Source: Actinomycetes bacterium
GTDB taxonomy: Bacteria; Actinomycetota; Acidimicrobiia; Acidimicrobiales; Ilumatobacteraceae
Assembly: GCA_014190235.1 (NCBI GenBank)
Contig: BJGC01000001.1
Span: 131,527-195,526 of the forward strand
DNA: 64,000 nucleotides
Direction of reading: 5' to 3'
The position numbers were made by a program, and so were the translations under genes. Below the pieces are notes generated by a model. That model saw only the letters and a program-made list of their open reading frames with translations. It had not been told where the DNA came from and searched no databases. Positions 1-10,902 of this stretch are shown here, piece after piece (within the stretch, counting starts at the first letter, position 1; each line of letters opens with the position of its first letter).

Positions 1-872
1 TAACCCGAATGCGCGACGCGAAGGGCTTTATTGCAGCCCTTGACCAAAGTGGAGGGAGCACTCCTAAGGCTCTCAACCTCTACGGAATCGCTGACACGCA
101 ATACTCAGGTGAAGCAGAAATGTTTGACGTGATTCATGCCATGCGTAGTCGCATGGTGATGAGTCCAGCGTTCAATGGCACGCGGGTGCTCGGTGCAATT
201 TTGTTTGAAGGCACTATGGACCGCCAGATAGACGGACTTGGGAGCGCTGAGTTCTTATGGGCTAAAAAACAAGTGATTCCGTTTCTCAAAATTGACAAAG
301 GTCTTGCAGATGAGCAAGACGATGTCCAAATAATGAAACCGAATCCCGATCTTGATGCACTACTCGCCAGAGCAGTAAAACTCGGGATATTTGGTACAAA
401 GATGCGTTCTGTCATCAAGATGGCCAATCCTGTCGGTATCACCGCAGTGGTGAAACAACAATTTGAAGTAGGTCGACAGATCCTGCGGGCAGGTTTGATA
501 CCTATCATCGAGCCAGAAGTTGATATCCACAGTTCGCAAAAGGCGCAGGCAGAGGTTCTACTGAAAGCGGCATTGCTCGAAGAACTGAGCGTGCAGCCAG
601 CCAATCAGCCAATTATTTTGAAATTGACTCTGCCCGAGATTGACGGCTTCTATAGCGAACTTGTCACTCATCCGAGCGTGTTGAGAGTGGTTGCTCTTTC
701 GGGTGGATACAGCCGAGCGGATGCAAATGCGCGTCTTGCCCGTAATCACGGGGTGATTGCAAGTTTCTCTCGGGCGTTAACTGAAGGTCTTTCGGCACAG
801 CAGAGCGATGCGCAATTTAATGCAGCAATCGATTCGGCGATTGCAGACATTTATGCTGCGTCTGTGAGTTAA
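1..872 (+). CDS. fda: Class I fructose-bisphosphate aldolase, 5' end cut by window
   Basis: Bacterial class I aldolase of the Staphylococcus type. It cleaves fructose 1,6-bisphosphate to dihydroxyacetone phosphate and glyceraldehyde 3-phosphate through a Schiff base, without a metal, in glycolysis and gluconeogenesis. Seen: KGFIAALDQSGGSTPKAL near the N-terminus, IIEPEV in the middle, LKLTLPE with the expected Schiff-base lysine, and VALSGGYSR near the C-terminus. The frame is open to the window edge and relatives carry about eight residues before the methionine at position 9, so the true start is probably upstream of the window. Its stop directly abuts the stop of the convergent DUF1015 gene. 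Confidence 0.93.
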   Translation, partial: TRMRDAKGFIAALDQSGGSTPKALNLYGIADTQYSGEAEMFDVIHAMRSRMVMSPAFNGTRVLGAILFEGTMDRQIDGLGSAEFLWAKKQVIPFLKIDKGLADEQDDVQIMKPNPDLDALLARAVKLGIFGTKMRSVIKMANPVGITAVVKQQFEVGRQILRAGLIPIIEPEVDIHSSQKAQAEVLLKAALLEELSVQPANQPIILKLTLPEIDGFYSELVTHPSVLRVVALSGGYSRADANARLARNHGVIASFSRALTEGLSAQQSDAQFNAAIDSAIADIYAASVS

Positions 873-2054
873 TCACGCATCGAGTGAACGCATCACTAGC
901 CCTGTGCGAAGCTTGGGTGTGAAGAACGTTGATTTAGGTGGCATGAGATCACCTGTGTGAGCAGTGCGTCGAATCTCGTCAATGCTGACGGGTCGAATAA
1001 GAACTGCAGACTTCGCTACGCCAGTGTGTATCGCGTGTAAAACTTCTTCGACGCCATGTTGGTATTGCACAGCGTGAGTTGTGTTGCGTAGAGCGTACTC
1101 AAGGCGAGCACTATCCATTTCACGCACGCCCGGGAATGCGGTCTCGATGGGTTCAAGAAATGTTCCGTTACCGCTGGCGTCAACAAGACACATGCATGAC
1201 GTGCTGTCCATTGTCAGCAAAGTCTTGGCGGATACAGGTGCGGTTGCACGGGGCACATAAAACCTTTCAAGAGCGCTGATGAGTTGAGAGGGTGAAAGAT
1301 CGTAGAGGCGATGAATAGCGGCGACACTGAGTTGCTCTTCAACAAGCTCAGCCACATAGGTCATGGTGAGTTCACTTGCATTATCGCCACTCTGACTGCG
1401 TTGTTCATCTCGATAGGTTCTGCTGATGGCATAACGATGATGGCCATCGGCAATAAGTACTGGATGCGATGAGACGGCATAGCGAATCGCACTAATGCGA
1501 GTTGGCTGTGAGACGCGTTCAATCTGGTGAGTGACGCCGTCGTTGTCGACAAATGACGACACGAGATCACCTGGTTCTTCGAGCAGACTCGTTAGTCCTG
1601 CTGTCAAAGAGAGTCCCCAGACTGGGCTGAGATTGGCTCGCGTTGCGCGAGTGAGGTCAAGCCGATCAGTTTTTGCTTTTGGTGTTGTGCGCTCGTGAGG
1701 AAGTACCCCAGAGCCGCCGACGTCGACAACCTCAAGTGCACCGATGACACCAACGGTTGATCGAGGTCTCCCTGCATCGTCGGTGAACGACATCCTGTAG
1801 AGCGAAAACGACGGCGTGGCATCGGCGACGAGGACTGCAGTCGAGATCCATTGCGCCAGAGTGTGAGCGGCTGTTTCGTATCGAGCATCGCCATCTGACT
1901 CAACGGGATAATCGACGTGAACCACATTGTGGGCATGTTGGGCGGCGTAGTCGGCGCGCGCGTTCTCGTCAAACACATCGTATGGTGGAGACGTCACCGC
2001 CCCAATATCATCGGTGGCGTAGCGCAGGGCTCGAAAGGGCTCAAAGCGTGGCAC
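873..2054 (-). CDS. DUF1015 family protein
   Basis: 393-residue member of the DUF1015 family, whose biochemical role is not established. Family hallmarks seen are SPPYDVF near the N-terminus, GVLPHERT at about residue 115, and ADGHHRYAISR at about residue 205, a histidine-rich motif suggestive of a catalytic or metal site. The start is a GTG read as VPRFEPFRALR, which matches how relatives begin. It is divergent from the HAD hydrolase, with only about 27 bases between the two starts, and convergent with the aldolase with no gap. The family call is firm, the function unknown. Confidence 0.85.
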   Translation of the reverse strand: MPRFEPFRALRYATDDIGAVTSPPYDVFDENARADYAAQHAHNVVHVDYPVESDGDARYETAAHTLAQWISTAVLVADATPSFSLYRMSFTDDAGRPRSTVGVIGALEVVDVGGSGVLPHERTTPKAKTDRLDLTRATRANLSPVWGLSLTAGLTSLLEEPGDLVSSFVDNDGVTHQIERVSQPTRISAIRYAVSSHPVLIADGHHRYAISRTYRDEQRSQSGDNASELTMTYVAELVEEQLSVAAIHRLYDLSPSQLISALERFYVPRATAPVSAKTLLTMDSTSCMCLVDASGNGTFLEPIETAFPGVREMDSARLEYALRNTTHAVQYQHGVEEVLHAIHTGVAKSAVLIRPVSIDEIRRTAHTGDLMPPKSTFFTPKLRTGLVMRSLDA

Positions 2055-2081
2055 CTATACAGAGTGACAGGAACACATCAA

Positions 2082-2861
2082 ATGAACAAAATCGGCGTCC
2101 CAAGAGTGGTCCTGTGTGATCTCGATGGCGTCATCTGGTTGAGTCATCAACCAATCCAAGGATCGGTTGATGCCATTACCCGTTTGCGCGCACTAGGGGT
2201 GCAGGTGTTGTTTGTTACCAATAATTCCGCAACTCCAGTTCATGAAGTTGAGGCCGTATTACAACGCATTGGTATTCCGGCCGAGGGGTGCGTTCTTACA
2301 TCAGCACAAGCCGCAGTGCGATTGGTGCGTCCTCGCGAACGAGTTCTGGTATGCGGTGGACCTGGTTTGCTTGCTCAGATCGGGGAGATCGCCGATGTTG
2401 TCGTTGGATATCAAGAAGCAGAACCAGAGGGTGTTTTTGATGCGGTCGTTGTGGGGTTTCATTGGGAGTTCAATGACGTCGTGTTGCGCCGCGCCGCACA
2501 AGCCATCAAGTCCGGAGCTCGATTCATCGCTAGCAATGACGACGCGACGTATCCGACTCCTGACGGTCCGATCCCAGGGGGAGGAGCGATCATGGATGCG
2601 ATTGCTGTAGCGTGCGGCGAAACCGCTCAGGTTGCCGGAAAGCCCCATCAGGCAATGGCTGATCTCGTGCGATCTCGTTGTGCAAATATCGAACCAAGTC
2701 AGATGCTGATGATCGGGGACCGCGTCTCAACAGATGGACAATTTGCCACTGTATTGGGATGCAAATTTGCCCTTGTGTTGTCGGGGGTCACCCTTGACTC
2801 AAGCGATAGCGACGCAGATTACATTGGGCGCGCCTTGTGCGACATTGTTGACCAAATGTAG
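2082..2861 (+). CDS. HAD-IIA (NagD-like) phosphatase
   Basis: Cytosolic HAD-superfamily phosphatase of subfamily IIA (NagD / 4-nitrophenylphosphatase group). Motif I is CDLDGVIW with the two catalytic aspartates, motif II is VLFVTNNSATP, the IIA cap follows, and motif IV is MLMIGDRVSTDGQFA. The start is set at ATG 2082 because the family begins only a few residues before motif I. The frame stays open upstream over the antisense DUF1015 gene, and GTG 2064 is a possible alternative. About 259 residues. The substrate cannot be read from sequence: sugar phosphates, glycerol phosphate and phosphoglycolate are all known in this subfamily. Confidence 0.85.
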   Translation: MNKIGVPRVVLCDLDGVIWLSHQPIQGSVDAITRLRALGVQVLFVTNNSATPVHEVEAVLQRIGIPAEGCVLTSAQAAVRLVRPRERVLVCGGPGLLAQIGEIADVVVGYQEAEPEGVFDAVVVGFHWEFNDVVLRRAAQAIKSGARFIASNDDATYPTPDGPIPGGGAIMDAIAVACGETAQVAGKPHQAMADLVRSRCANIEPSQMLMIGDRVSTDGQFATVLGCKFALVLSGVTLDSSDSDADYIGRALCDIVDQM

Positions 2862-2894
2862 ACACACCTCGCAGGTAGGCCTCACAGTAAACTA

Positions 2895-3671
2895 ATGATT
2901 GTGCGAGCACGACTTGATGCCGAGATGGTGCGCCGAGGTCTTGTCTCAAGTCGTCGCGAGGCTGCTGAATTAATTGAAATCGGACAGGTGCTTGTGAAGG
3001 GTTCGATTGCTGACAAGTCGTCTCGTTTGGTTGCTACTGGCGACCCCATCGAGTTGCAGGGTCCGCCACGCAAGTTCGTCGGAAGAGGCGCAGAAAAACT
3101 TGAGCACGCGCTTGCGCATTTTGGGGTGATCGTGATCAATCGATCTGTGCTTGACGCAGGTTCATCGACTGGTGGGTTTACAGACTGCGTTTTGCAGAAC
3201 GGAGCACGGCGAGTGGCGGGTTATGACGTCGGACGAAATCAAATGCACGAGCGACTGTTGGCCGACCCACGGGTACAACAACATGACAAGATCAATGTTC
3301 GTCATCTGAAACGAGCGGACCTACCGTTCGATTGTTCGCTCATTGTGGCAGATTTATCATTTATTTCTCTCACAAAAGTGTTTGTGGCTCTTGCGTCAGT
3401 CGGGTCTGCCGAGCCTGGATACGACGACGTGGAACTGCTCGTTCTTGTCAAGCCCCAGTTTGAAGTTGGACGCCAGGATGTGGCGCGTGGCAAGGGGGTT
3501 ATCACCGACCCAGATCTGCACGAGCAAGCAATTCGCGATGTAGCAAAGGCTAGTCAAGATGCTGGTTGTAAGGTTCTAGGCACTGTGATGTCTCCGATCA
3601 AGGGAGCAGACGGAAACACGGAGTTCGTCATGCACGCGATAAAAATTTCAGATGCAGGAGCACCACAGTGA
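2895..3671 (+). CDS. tlyA: TlyA-type rRNA (cytidine-2'-O) methyltransferase
   Basis: TlyA family protein that 2'-O-methylates ribosomal RNA cytidines; in mycobacteria this supports capreomycin sensitivity. An N-terminal S4 RNA-binding domain (about residues 1-60, RARLDAEMVRRGL then SRREAAELI) is followed by an FtsJ-like domain with the SAM motif LDAGSSTGGFTD, VADLSFISL and VLVKPQFEVG. ATG 2895 is the annotated start, but GTG 2901 is 7 bases after TAAACT (2888-2893) and aligns as well with relatives. First gene of a tight tlyA-nadK-recN run: its TGA overlaps the GTG of nadK. The same gene order occurs in mycobacteria. Confidence 0.93.
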   Translation: MIVRARLDAEMVRRGLVSSRREAAELIEIGQVLVKGSIADKSSRLVATGDPIELQGPPRKFVGRGAEKLEHALAHFGVIVINRSVLDAGSSTGGFTDCVLQNGARRVAGYDVGRNQMHERLLADPRVQQHDKINVRHLKRADLPFDCSLIVADLSFISLTKVFVALASVGSAEPGYDDVELLVLVKPQFEVGRQDVARGKGVITDPDLHEQAIRDVAKASQDAGCKVLGTVMSPIKGADGNTEFVMHAIKISDAGAPQ

Positions 3672-4540
3672 CGACGCGCACCATCGCCCTGGTGTTTCAT
3701 CGGTTACGGCCAAACGCCATTGCTCTGGCTCGTGATGTTGCCGCATGGGCACAACAATCTGGATGCAAAGTAGTTTGCGACGAGAGTGATGTTGACGCCA
3801 TTGCGCAAGGTGGTCATTCTCACTTAACGGCGAGCAGTTCTTTTCGAGATGCAGATCTGTTGGTGTCGGTGGGCGGAGACGGAACAATGCTGCGAGCAGT
3901 GCACTCTTTGAACGGAACACTCGTACCAGTGATGGGTGTCAATGTTGGATTGCTTGGCTATCTCACTAATGTCGAACCAGAGATGGCGTTAGGTGCACTT
4001 GATCAATGGTTACGCGGAACCGAAGGCACGTCGTTTCACTATGACGACCGAATGATGCTGAGAGTCTCGATTCAAAACGGCAGCACAAAACAATCATGGT
4101 TGGCTCTTAACGAAGTGGTGCTTGAAAAACAACAATCGGGTCATACCGTGCGCTTGGGAGTTGACATTGACGGAACCCACTTTGTGACATATTCAGCAGA
4201 TGGATTGATTATCGCCACGCCAACAGGATCAACTGCCTATGCCTTGTCAGCGCGAGGCCCTGTCTTGTCGCCACGTCTTAATGCACTTTTGATGACTCCA
4301 GTGTCACCTCACATGATGTTTGATCGTTCTTTGGTGCTTGATCCAAGAGAAGAAGTGATTGTCGAAGTGATGGGTCAACGACCTGTAGAAATTGCCATTG
4401 ATGGCGTGGCGGTGCACACACTTTTGGCGGGTGATCGTGTGTCGGTGCTTGCCGCAACTGAGCGAGCACGTCTTCTTCGCTTCAACGACAATCGATTTCA
4501 TCAAATATTACGTTCAAAGTTTGGATTGGCGGACAGATAA
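3668..4540 (+). CDS. nadK: NAD kinase
   Basis: ATP- or polyphosphate-dependent NAD kinase, which phosphorylates NAD to NADP in the cytosol. The GGDGTMLRA motif at about residues 69-77, VNVGLLGYL, the NE motif in LNEVVLEK and the glycine-rich TPTGSTAYALSARGP are all present. 290 residues, the usual length. It starts with GTG overlapping the tlyA stop by four bases, and its TAA shares its last base with the recN ATG, so translation of the three genes is probably coupled. Confidence 0.95.
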   Translation: MTTRTIALVFHRLRPNAIALARDVAAWAQQSGCKVVCDESDVDAIAQGGHSHLTASSSFRDADLLVSVGGDGTMLRAVHSLNGTLVPVMGVNVGLLGYLTNVEPEMALGALDQWLRGTEGTSFHYDDRMMLRVSIQNGSTKQSWLALNEVVLEKQQSGHTVRLGVDIDGTHFVTYSADGLIIATPTGSTAYALSARGPVLSPRLNALLMTPVSPHMMFDRSLVLDPREEVIVEVMGQRPVEIAIDGVAVHTLLAGDRVSVLAATERARLLRFNDNRFHQILRSKFGLADR

Positions 4541-6177
4541 TGCTGACTGAGTTGCAGATTGAAAATCTCGGAGTGATCGAGAGTTTGCAGGTCTCATTTG
4601 GAACTGGATTTTCTGTATTCACTGGCGAAACTGGTGCCGGAAAAACCATGCTTGTCGAGGCAATTAGTTTGCTCGTCGGTGGTCGTACAGATCCCTCTGT
4701 CGTGAGGGCCGGCGCAACCGAAGCACGCGTCGAAGGTCGATTCGTGCGAACTACTCAGAGTGGCGAAGAAGAAGTTGTTCTCTCAAGGGTCATTCCTGTC
4801 GAAGGTCGGAGTCGTGCGTATATCAATGGGCGCATGGCAACTGTTGCCTCGTTAGCAGAGGCTGGCATCGATCTTGTCGACATTCATGGACAACACTCCC
4901 ATCAACGCTTGCTTGGTGCTGCGACGCAGCGTGCAGCACTTGATCGCTTTGCCAATATCGATCTCACTGGTTTGCGCGAAGCGCGCAGTCGCGTCACCGA
5001 AATTGATGCAGCATTGGCGGCATTCGGAGGCGATGAGCGTTCTCGTGCTCGAGAAATTGATCTATTACGTTTTCAGTCACAAGAAATTCTCGGAGCGCTT
5101 ATTCTTGGCCCCAACGAAGAGTCTGATTTGCTCGAAGAAGAAACAATTCTTGCTGATGCGAACTCCCACCGAGAAGCACTTTGGATGGCATATTCAGAGG
5201 TAACGCAAGACTCTGGAGTGCTCGATCTTTTGGGTAAAGCCCGCAGTGCGGTGCAGTCAAAGGCAAGTTTGCAGTCGCTCGCAGAGCGTGTGAGTGCAAT
5301 CATCGTCGAGACAGAAGAATTAGCGTCTGATCTTCGCACTCAGGCAGAGAACGCAGAAGAAAACCCCGAACGATTGGCCGAGATTGGTGCCCGTCGCCAT
5401 TTATTGCGAGACATCATGCGCAAATATGGAGCCAATCTCGAAGATGCCATCGCCTACGGGCTGGAGTCGTCCAATCGCCTCGCAGAGTTAGAGGGATACG
5501 AGGAAAACGTGCGCAGGTTGTTGGAGCAGCGCGAAGAAGCTTTGAAAAAGTTGGCGGCGAGTGCACGCGCAGTTGCCAAGGCTCGACGCACCGCTGCACC
5601 GTTACTGGCTGCAGAGGTGGAATCTCGTCTGCAAACGCTGGCACTTCCACATGCGTCGATAGTGGTGGAGATTGAGGCGTCCAAAGAAGACATCGACGCT
5701 GGTGATGCAGTGGTGTTTCTGTTGAGCGCAAACCCCGGAAGTCCGCTGTTGCCGCTCACAAAGGTTGCAAGCGGTGGCGAACTGGCACGCACGATGTTGG
5801 CATTGCGGTTGGTGCTTTCTGAAGAACCAGGAACGCTGGTGTTCGACGAAGTTGATGCCGGTATCGGTGGCGCAGCAGCCGTCGCCGTTGCGACTGCACT
5901 GTCTGACCTTGGTCGTCTGCATCAGGTCTTGGCCGTGACACATTTGCCCCAAGTTGCCGCAGCCGCTCATCATCAGATCGCTGTCACCAAGGAAGTCCGC
6001 AAGGGTCTCACCTTTGGAGCCGCCACGACTTTGTCCGCCGAGGAGCGAATTCAAGAGATTGCCCGCATGTTGTCTGGTGGGGTAGCAGACCAGAGCGCAC
6101 GCCAGCACGCCTCGGACTTGATTGAACAATTGGGGGCCCCAAAGGCCGCTCGCAAGCAACCACGATCCAAGACCTAG
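4540..6177 (+). CDS. recN: DNA repair protein RecN
   Basis: SMC-like ATPase of double-strand-break repair. Walker A is GETGAGKTML at residues 29-38, followed by the HGQHSHQRLL family motif, a coiled-coil middle region of about residues 150-370, the ABC signature SGGELARTM and Walker B LVFDEVDAGIGG. 545 residues, normal for RecN. The ATG overlaps the nadK stop codon. A separate putative promoter and hairpin follow before pyrG, so recN may end this operon. Confidence 0.95.
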   Translation: MLTELQIENLGVIESLQVSFGTGFSVFTGETGAGKTMLVEAISLLVGGRTDPSVVRAGATEARVEGRFVRTTQSGEEEVVLSRVIPVEGRSRAYINGRMATVASLAEAGIDLVDIHGQHSHQRLLGAATQRAALDRFANIDLTGLREARSRVTEIDAALAAFGGDERSRAREIDLLRFQSQEILGALILGPNEESDLLEEETILADANSHREALWMAYSEVTQDSGVLDLLGKARSAVQSKASLQSLAERVSAIIVETEELASDLRTQAENAEENPERLAEIGARRHLLRDIMRKYGANLEDAIAYGLESSNRLAELEGYEENVRRLLEQREEALKKLAASARAVAKARRTAAPLLAAEVESRLQTLALPHASIVVEIEASKEDIDAGDAVVFLLSANPGSPLLPLTKVASGGELARTMLALRLVLSEEPGTLVFDEVDAGIGGAAAVAVATALSDLGRLHQVLAVTHLPQVAAAAHHQIAVTKEVRKGLTFGAATTLSAEERIQEIARMLSGGVADQSARQHASDLIEQLGAPKAARKQPRSKT

Positions 6178-6183
6178 ACACGA

Positions 6184-6189
6184 TAGGAT
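6184..6189 (+). promoter_or_regulatory. Putative -10 box for pyrG
   Basis: TAGGAT sits just after the recN stop. A transcript starting 6-8 bases downstream would begin within or next to the left arm of the hairpin described next. No convincing -35 hexamer is visible 16-18 bases upstream. The same hexamer precedes the tRNA-Pro gene at 45484. Confidence 0.4.
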
Positions 6190-6191
6190 GA

Positions 6192-8438
<2,247 letters not shown>

Positions 8439-8441
8439 GAA

Positions 8442-9383
8442 GTGACCCGTTTACCGTTGTCTCCTGTTCGTGCGGGTGAGTTGGTTGAAGCATTTCTCAC
8501 ATGGCTAACAGTCGAAAAGGGTCGAGCGAGCAACACGATTATCTCTTATCGTCGTGATTTGATGGCGTACGAACTATGGCTAGCAGAACACAAACTCAAA
8601 GTTTTGACGGTCAAGGCTCGTCATCTTGATGATTTGATTGATGAAAGACGTAACAGTGGTGAAGCAGCCGCAAGCACAGCACGCCTGCTCGCCGCGGTGC
8701 GCATGTTCCATGGGTATCTTTTGTCTGAGGATGTGCGAACAGACGATCCAACGGCGTTGCTTGAGGGTGTTCGCGTGCCGTTGGGCATCCCGCATCCCTT
8801 GTCCGAAAAAGAAATTCAAGATCTGCTTGGCGCAGTAGTCGGGGAGTCGGCTAATGCATTACGAGATCGGGCGCTTTTGGAATTTTTGTACGCAACTGGT
8901 GCCCGAATCTCAGAAGTTTGTGGTCTCAATATTGACGACCTAGATCTCAATAATTCCATGGTTCGACTATTTGGTAAAGGTTCTAAAGAACGTCTTGTTC
9001 CATTTGGCAAAATTGCTGCAGAAGCGTTACGTGATTATTTACAACGAGATGGTCGACAGAGTCTTGCTCCTGAGGTTTGGAGGTCTTCTTCTGACCGGGA
9101 TGCCGTATTCCTGACGAACAGAGGACTACGAATGAATCGTCAAAAAGCGTTTGAAATAGTGCGCCTCGCTGGAGTTCGTGCCGGAATAAGTCGACAATTA
9201 TCCCCCCATGTCATGCGCCACACATGTGCTACTCACATGCTCGAACATGGTGCGGATCTGAGAATCGTTCAAGAGATGCTCGGACATGCGACGATTTCGA
9301 CAACCCAGGTGTACACACGTGTGTCGCCCGAATTGCTATTTCAGGTGTATAAAAAGTCTCATCCCAGAAGCCGCGCAACGTGA
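8442..9383 (+). CDS. xerD: Tyrosine recombinase XerD
   Basis: Site-specific recombinase that, with XerC, resolves chromosome dimers at dif. The N-terminal SAM-like core-binding domain (residues 10-100) and catalytic domain are complete. Catalytic residues are the Arg in GARISEVCGL, the Lys in GKGSKERLVP, HVMRH, GHATISTT and the tyrosine in TQVYTRV. GTG start four bases after the Nudix stop; 313 residues. The housekeeping setting (pyrG, scpA) argues for XerD and against a phage or integron integrase. Its TGA overlaps the GTG of the following gene. Confidence 0.92.
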   Translation: MTRLPLSPVRAGELVEAFLTWLTVEKGRASNTIISYRRDLMAYELWLAEHKLKVLTVKARHLDDLIDERRNSGEAAASTARLLAAVRMFHGYLLSEDVRTDDPTALLEGVRVPLGIPHPLSEKEIQDLLGAVVGESANALRDRALLEFLYATGARISEVCGLNIDDLDLNNSMVRLFGKGSKERLVPFGKIAAEALRDYLQRDGRQSLAPEVWRSSSDRDAVFLTNRGLRMNRQKAFEIVRLAGVRAGISRQLSPHVMRHTCATHMLEHGADLRIVQEMLGHATISTTQVYTRVSPELLFQVYKKSHPRSRAT

Positions 9384-9826
9384 ATCGGTCTCTGTCACAT
9401 CTTGCACGACGCGCCCTATCGTCCTTGTCTCGTGCGCAATTGAGCATCACTGAGATTGATCGAGTGCGACAGGTTCTTCTGCCCGCTGAAATGAGTCTTT
9501 GGTTGCTTCAGCAGTCCAGAGACCAACGCCATTCAGTTGCAGTGTGGAACCGTTTTGTTGCTGCATATAATCACGCAACAATTGACGAACAACGAGCAGC
9601 TTTGTTGCACGACGTCGGCAAATCTATGTCGAACGTGGGCTGGCTTGGGCGCATTGTTGCCACCCTCATTGGTGGTCGTACCAAAAACTTGCAAAAGTAT
9701 CTTGATCATGAACAAGTAGGGGTTCAGATGTTACAAGGGGTGTCGTCAGCCCGAACACTGGAGATCTTGTCGGGTGCTGCTAGCGATAGTGCAGCACTAG
9801 CAATAGTTGCTGCCGACGATGCGTGA
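9380..9826 (+). CDS. HD-domain protein
   Basis: 148-residue protein with a short HD phosphohydrolase-like fold: H in RHSVAVWNRF, ALLHDVGKS carrying the HD pair at about residue 75, and DHEQVGVQML further on. The function is unknown; such proteins often act on nucleotides or cyclic nucleotides. GTG start overlapping the xerD stop by four bases, so it is translationally coupled. It ends six bases before the convergent trpS gene. Confidence 0.75.
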   Translation: MNRSLSHLARRALSSLSRAQLSITEIDRVRQVLLPAEMSLWLLQQSRDQRHSVAVWNRFVAAYNHATIDEQRAALLHDVGKSMSNVGWLGRIVATLIGGRTKNLQKYLDHEQVGVQMLQGVSSARTLEILSGAASDSAALAIVAADDA

Positions 9827-9832
9827 AATTAA

Positions 9833-10822
9833 CTAGGCCTTTGGCAGGAGTCCAATTGCTGAGTGCGCACGCGCCAGTGTTGCAGCAGCAATCGTGCGTG
9901 CCCGAGAATCACCGATTGCCAATAGGCGCGTGAGTTCTGCTGGATCTGACATGAGTGCCTTGTAACGCAAACGGATTGGCTCGAGTAAAGCAATAACAGC
10001 ATCTCCGGCATCGGCTTTGAGTGGTCCGTATTGTTGATATTGACTAAGCAAGGATTCGACAGGAGTAGAAGTCGCCGCCGAAAGTATCTCAAGCAGATTT
10101 GCGATACCAGGCTTCGTTGCAGCATCGTATCGAATGTCATTGTCGCTGTCGGTCACAGCACGTTTGAATTTGCGCATGATTGTCTCGTTGTCGTCAAGCA
10201 TGTAGATAATTCCGGCATCGGAGTGCGCTGACTTGGACATCTTTGAAGTTGGGTCTTGAAGGTCCATCACCCGTGCCCCCATTTTGGGATGAACAGCACG
10301 AGGAAGCACGAAGGTATCTCCAAATCGATGATTGAACCGAGTGGCGATATCTCGCGTAATCTCGATGTGTTGACGTTGGTCATCTCCGACCGGAACTTCT
10401 TGGGCGTCGTATAACAAAATATCTGCAGCCTGAAGAGCGGGATACGTGAATAATCCTGCCGATACGAAGTCAGATTCTCGTTTGGCGGCTTTGTCTTTGA
10501 ACTGTGTCATTCGAGAAAGTTCACCAAAGGAAACCGTGCACTCCATGACCCACGCCAATTCGCTGTGTTCGTGGATATGACTCTGTACAAAGATGGTGGC
10601 GCGCAAGGGGTCGAGCCCAACCGCAAAGAGCATCGCTGCGAGTTCAAGAGTCTGGACACCCAATACCTTGGGTTGGTCGGTCACCGTAAGGGCATGTAGG
10701 TCGACAATGCCATGAAACACCTCTGACTCGTGCTGACCTGAGACCCAATTGACGAGCGCTCCGAGGTAGTTGCCAAGATGGACCGATCCGGTGGGTTGGA
10801 TACAAGACAAGACTCGGGTCAC
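9833..10822 (-). CDS. trpS: Tryptophanyl-tRNA synthetase
   Basis: Class I aminoacyl-tRNA synthetase charging tRNA-Trp. The HIGH-type motif lies in PTGSVHLGNYLGAL close to the N-terminus and the KMSKS motif is SKMSKS. The frame stays open to 10924, but that would run over the start of divergent scpA and add 34 residues that relatives lack. GTG 10822 gives VTRVLSCIQPTG, the expected N-terminus (329 residues), and TAGCGT lies seven bases upstream as a leaderless-type -10 box. It is convergent with the HD gene. Confidence 0.94.
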   Translation of the reverse strand: MTRVLSCIQPTGSVHLGNYLGALVNWVSGQHESEVFHGIVDLHALTVTDQPKVLGVQTLELAAMLFAVGLDPLRATIFVQSHIHEHSELAWVMECTVSFGELSRMTQFKDKAAKRESDFVSAGLFTYPALQAADILLYDAQEVPVGDDQRQHIEITRDIATRFNHRFGDTFVLPRAVHPKMGARVMDLQDPTSKMSKSAHSDAGIIYMLDDNETIMRKFKRAVTDSDNDIRYDAATKPGIANLLEILSAATSTPVESLLSQYQQYGPLKADAGDAVIALLEPIRLRYKALMSDPAELTRLLAIGDSRARTIAAATLARAHSAIGLLPKA

Positions 10823-10829
10823 CTCTGGA

Positions 10830-10835
10830 ACGCTA
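10830..10835 (-). promoter_or_regulatory. Putative leaderless -10 box of trpS
   Basis: On the minus strand TAGCGT is followed by seven bases and the GTG at 10822, so transcription would begin at or next to the start codon. It supports the shorter trpS start. No ribosome binding site is present in the gap. Confidence 0.5.
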
Positions 10836-10890
10836 GCAACAGTGGCACAGTCAGACGTGGTTGATTCACTCTTTGTTGGGTCACGAGCAC

Positions 10891-10896
10891 TACATT
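10891..10896 (+). promoter_or_regulatory. Putative leaderless -10 box of scpA
   Basis: TACATT is followed by exactly six bases and then GTG 10903, so the predicted first transcribed base is the G of the start codon. It heads the scpA-scpB-rluB-tyrA-aroA run. Confidence 0.5.
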
Positions 10897-10902
10897 TGAG
10901 AG

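Noticed and set aside
5602-6159. 185-residue open frame antisense to recN
   Set aside because: No motif, Cys/Gln-rich composition, and full overlap with the conserved ATPase end of recN.
8442-9383. Tyrosine recombinase as a sign of a mobile element
   Set aside because: It is embedded in a pyrG-nudix-xerD-scpA housekeeping order, has no att-like repeats nearby, and matches XerD in length and motifs.
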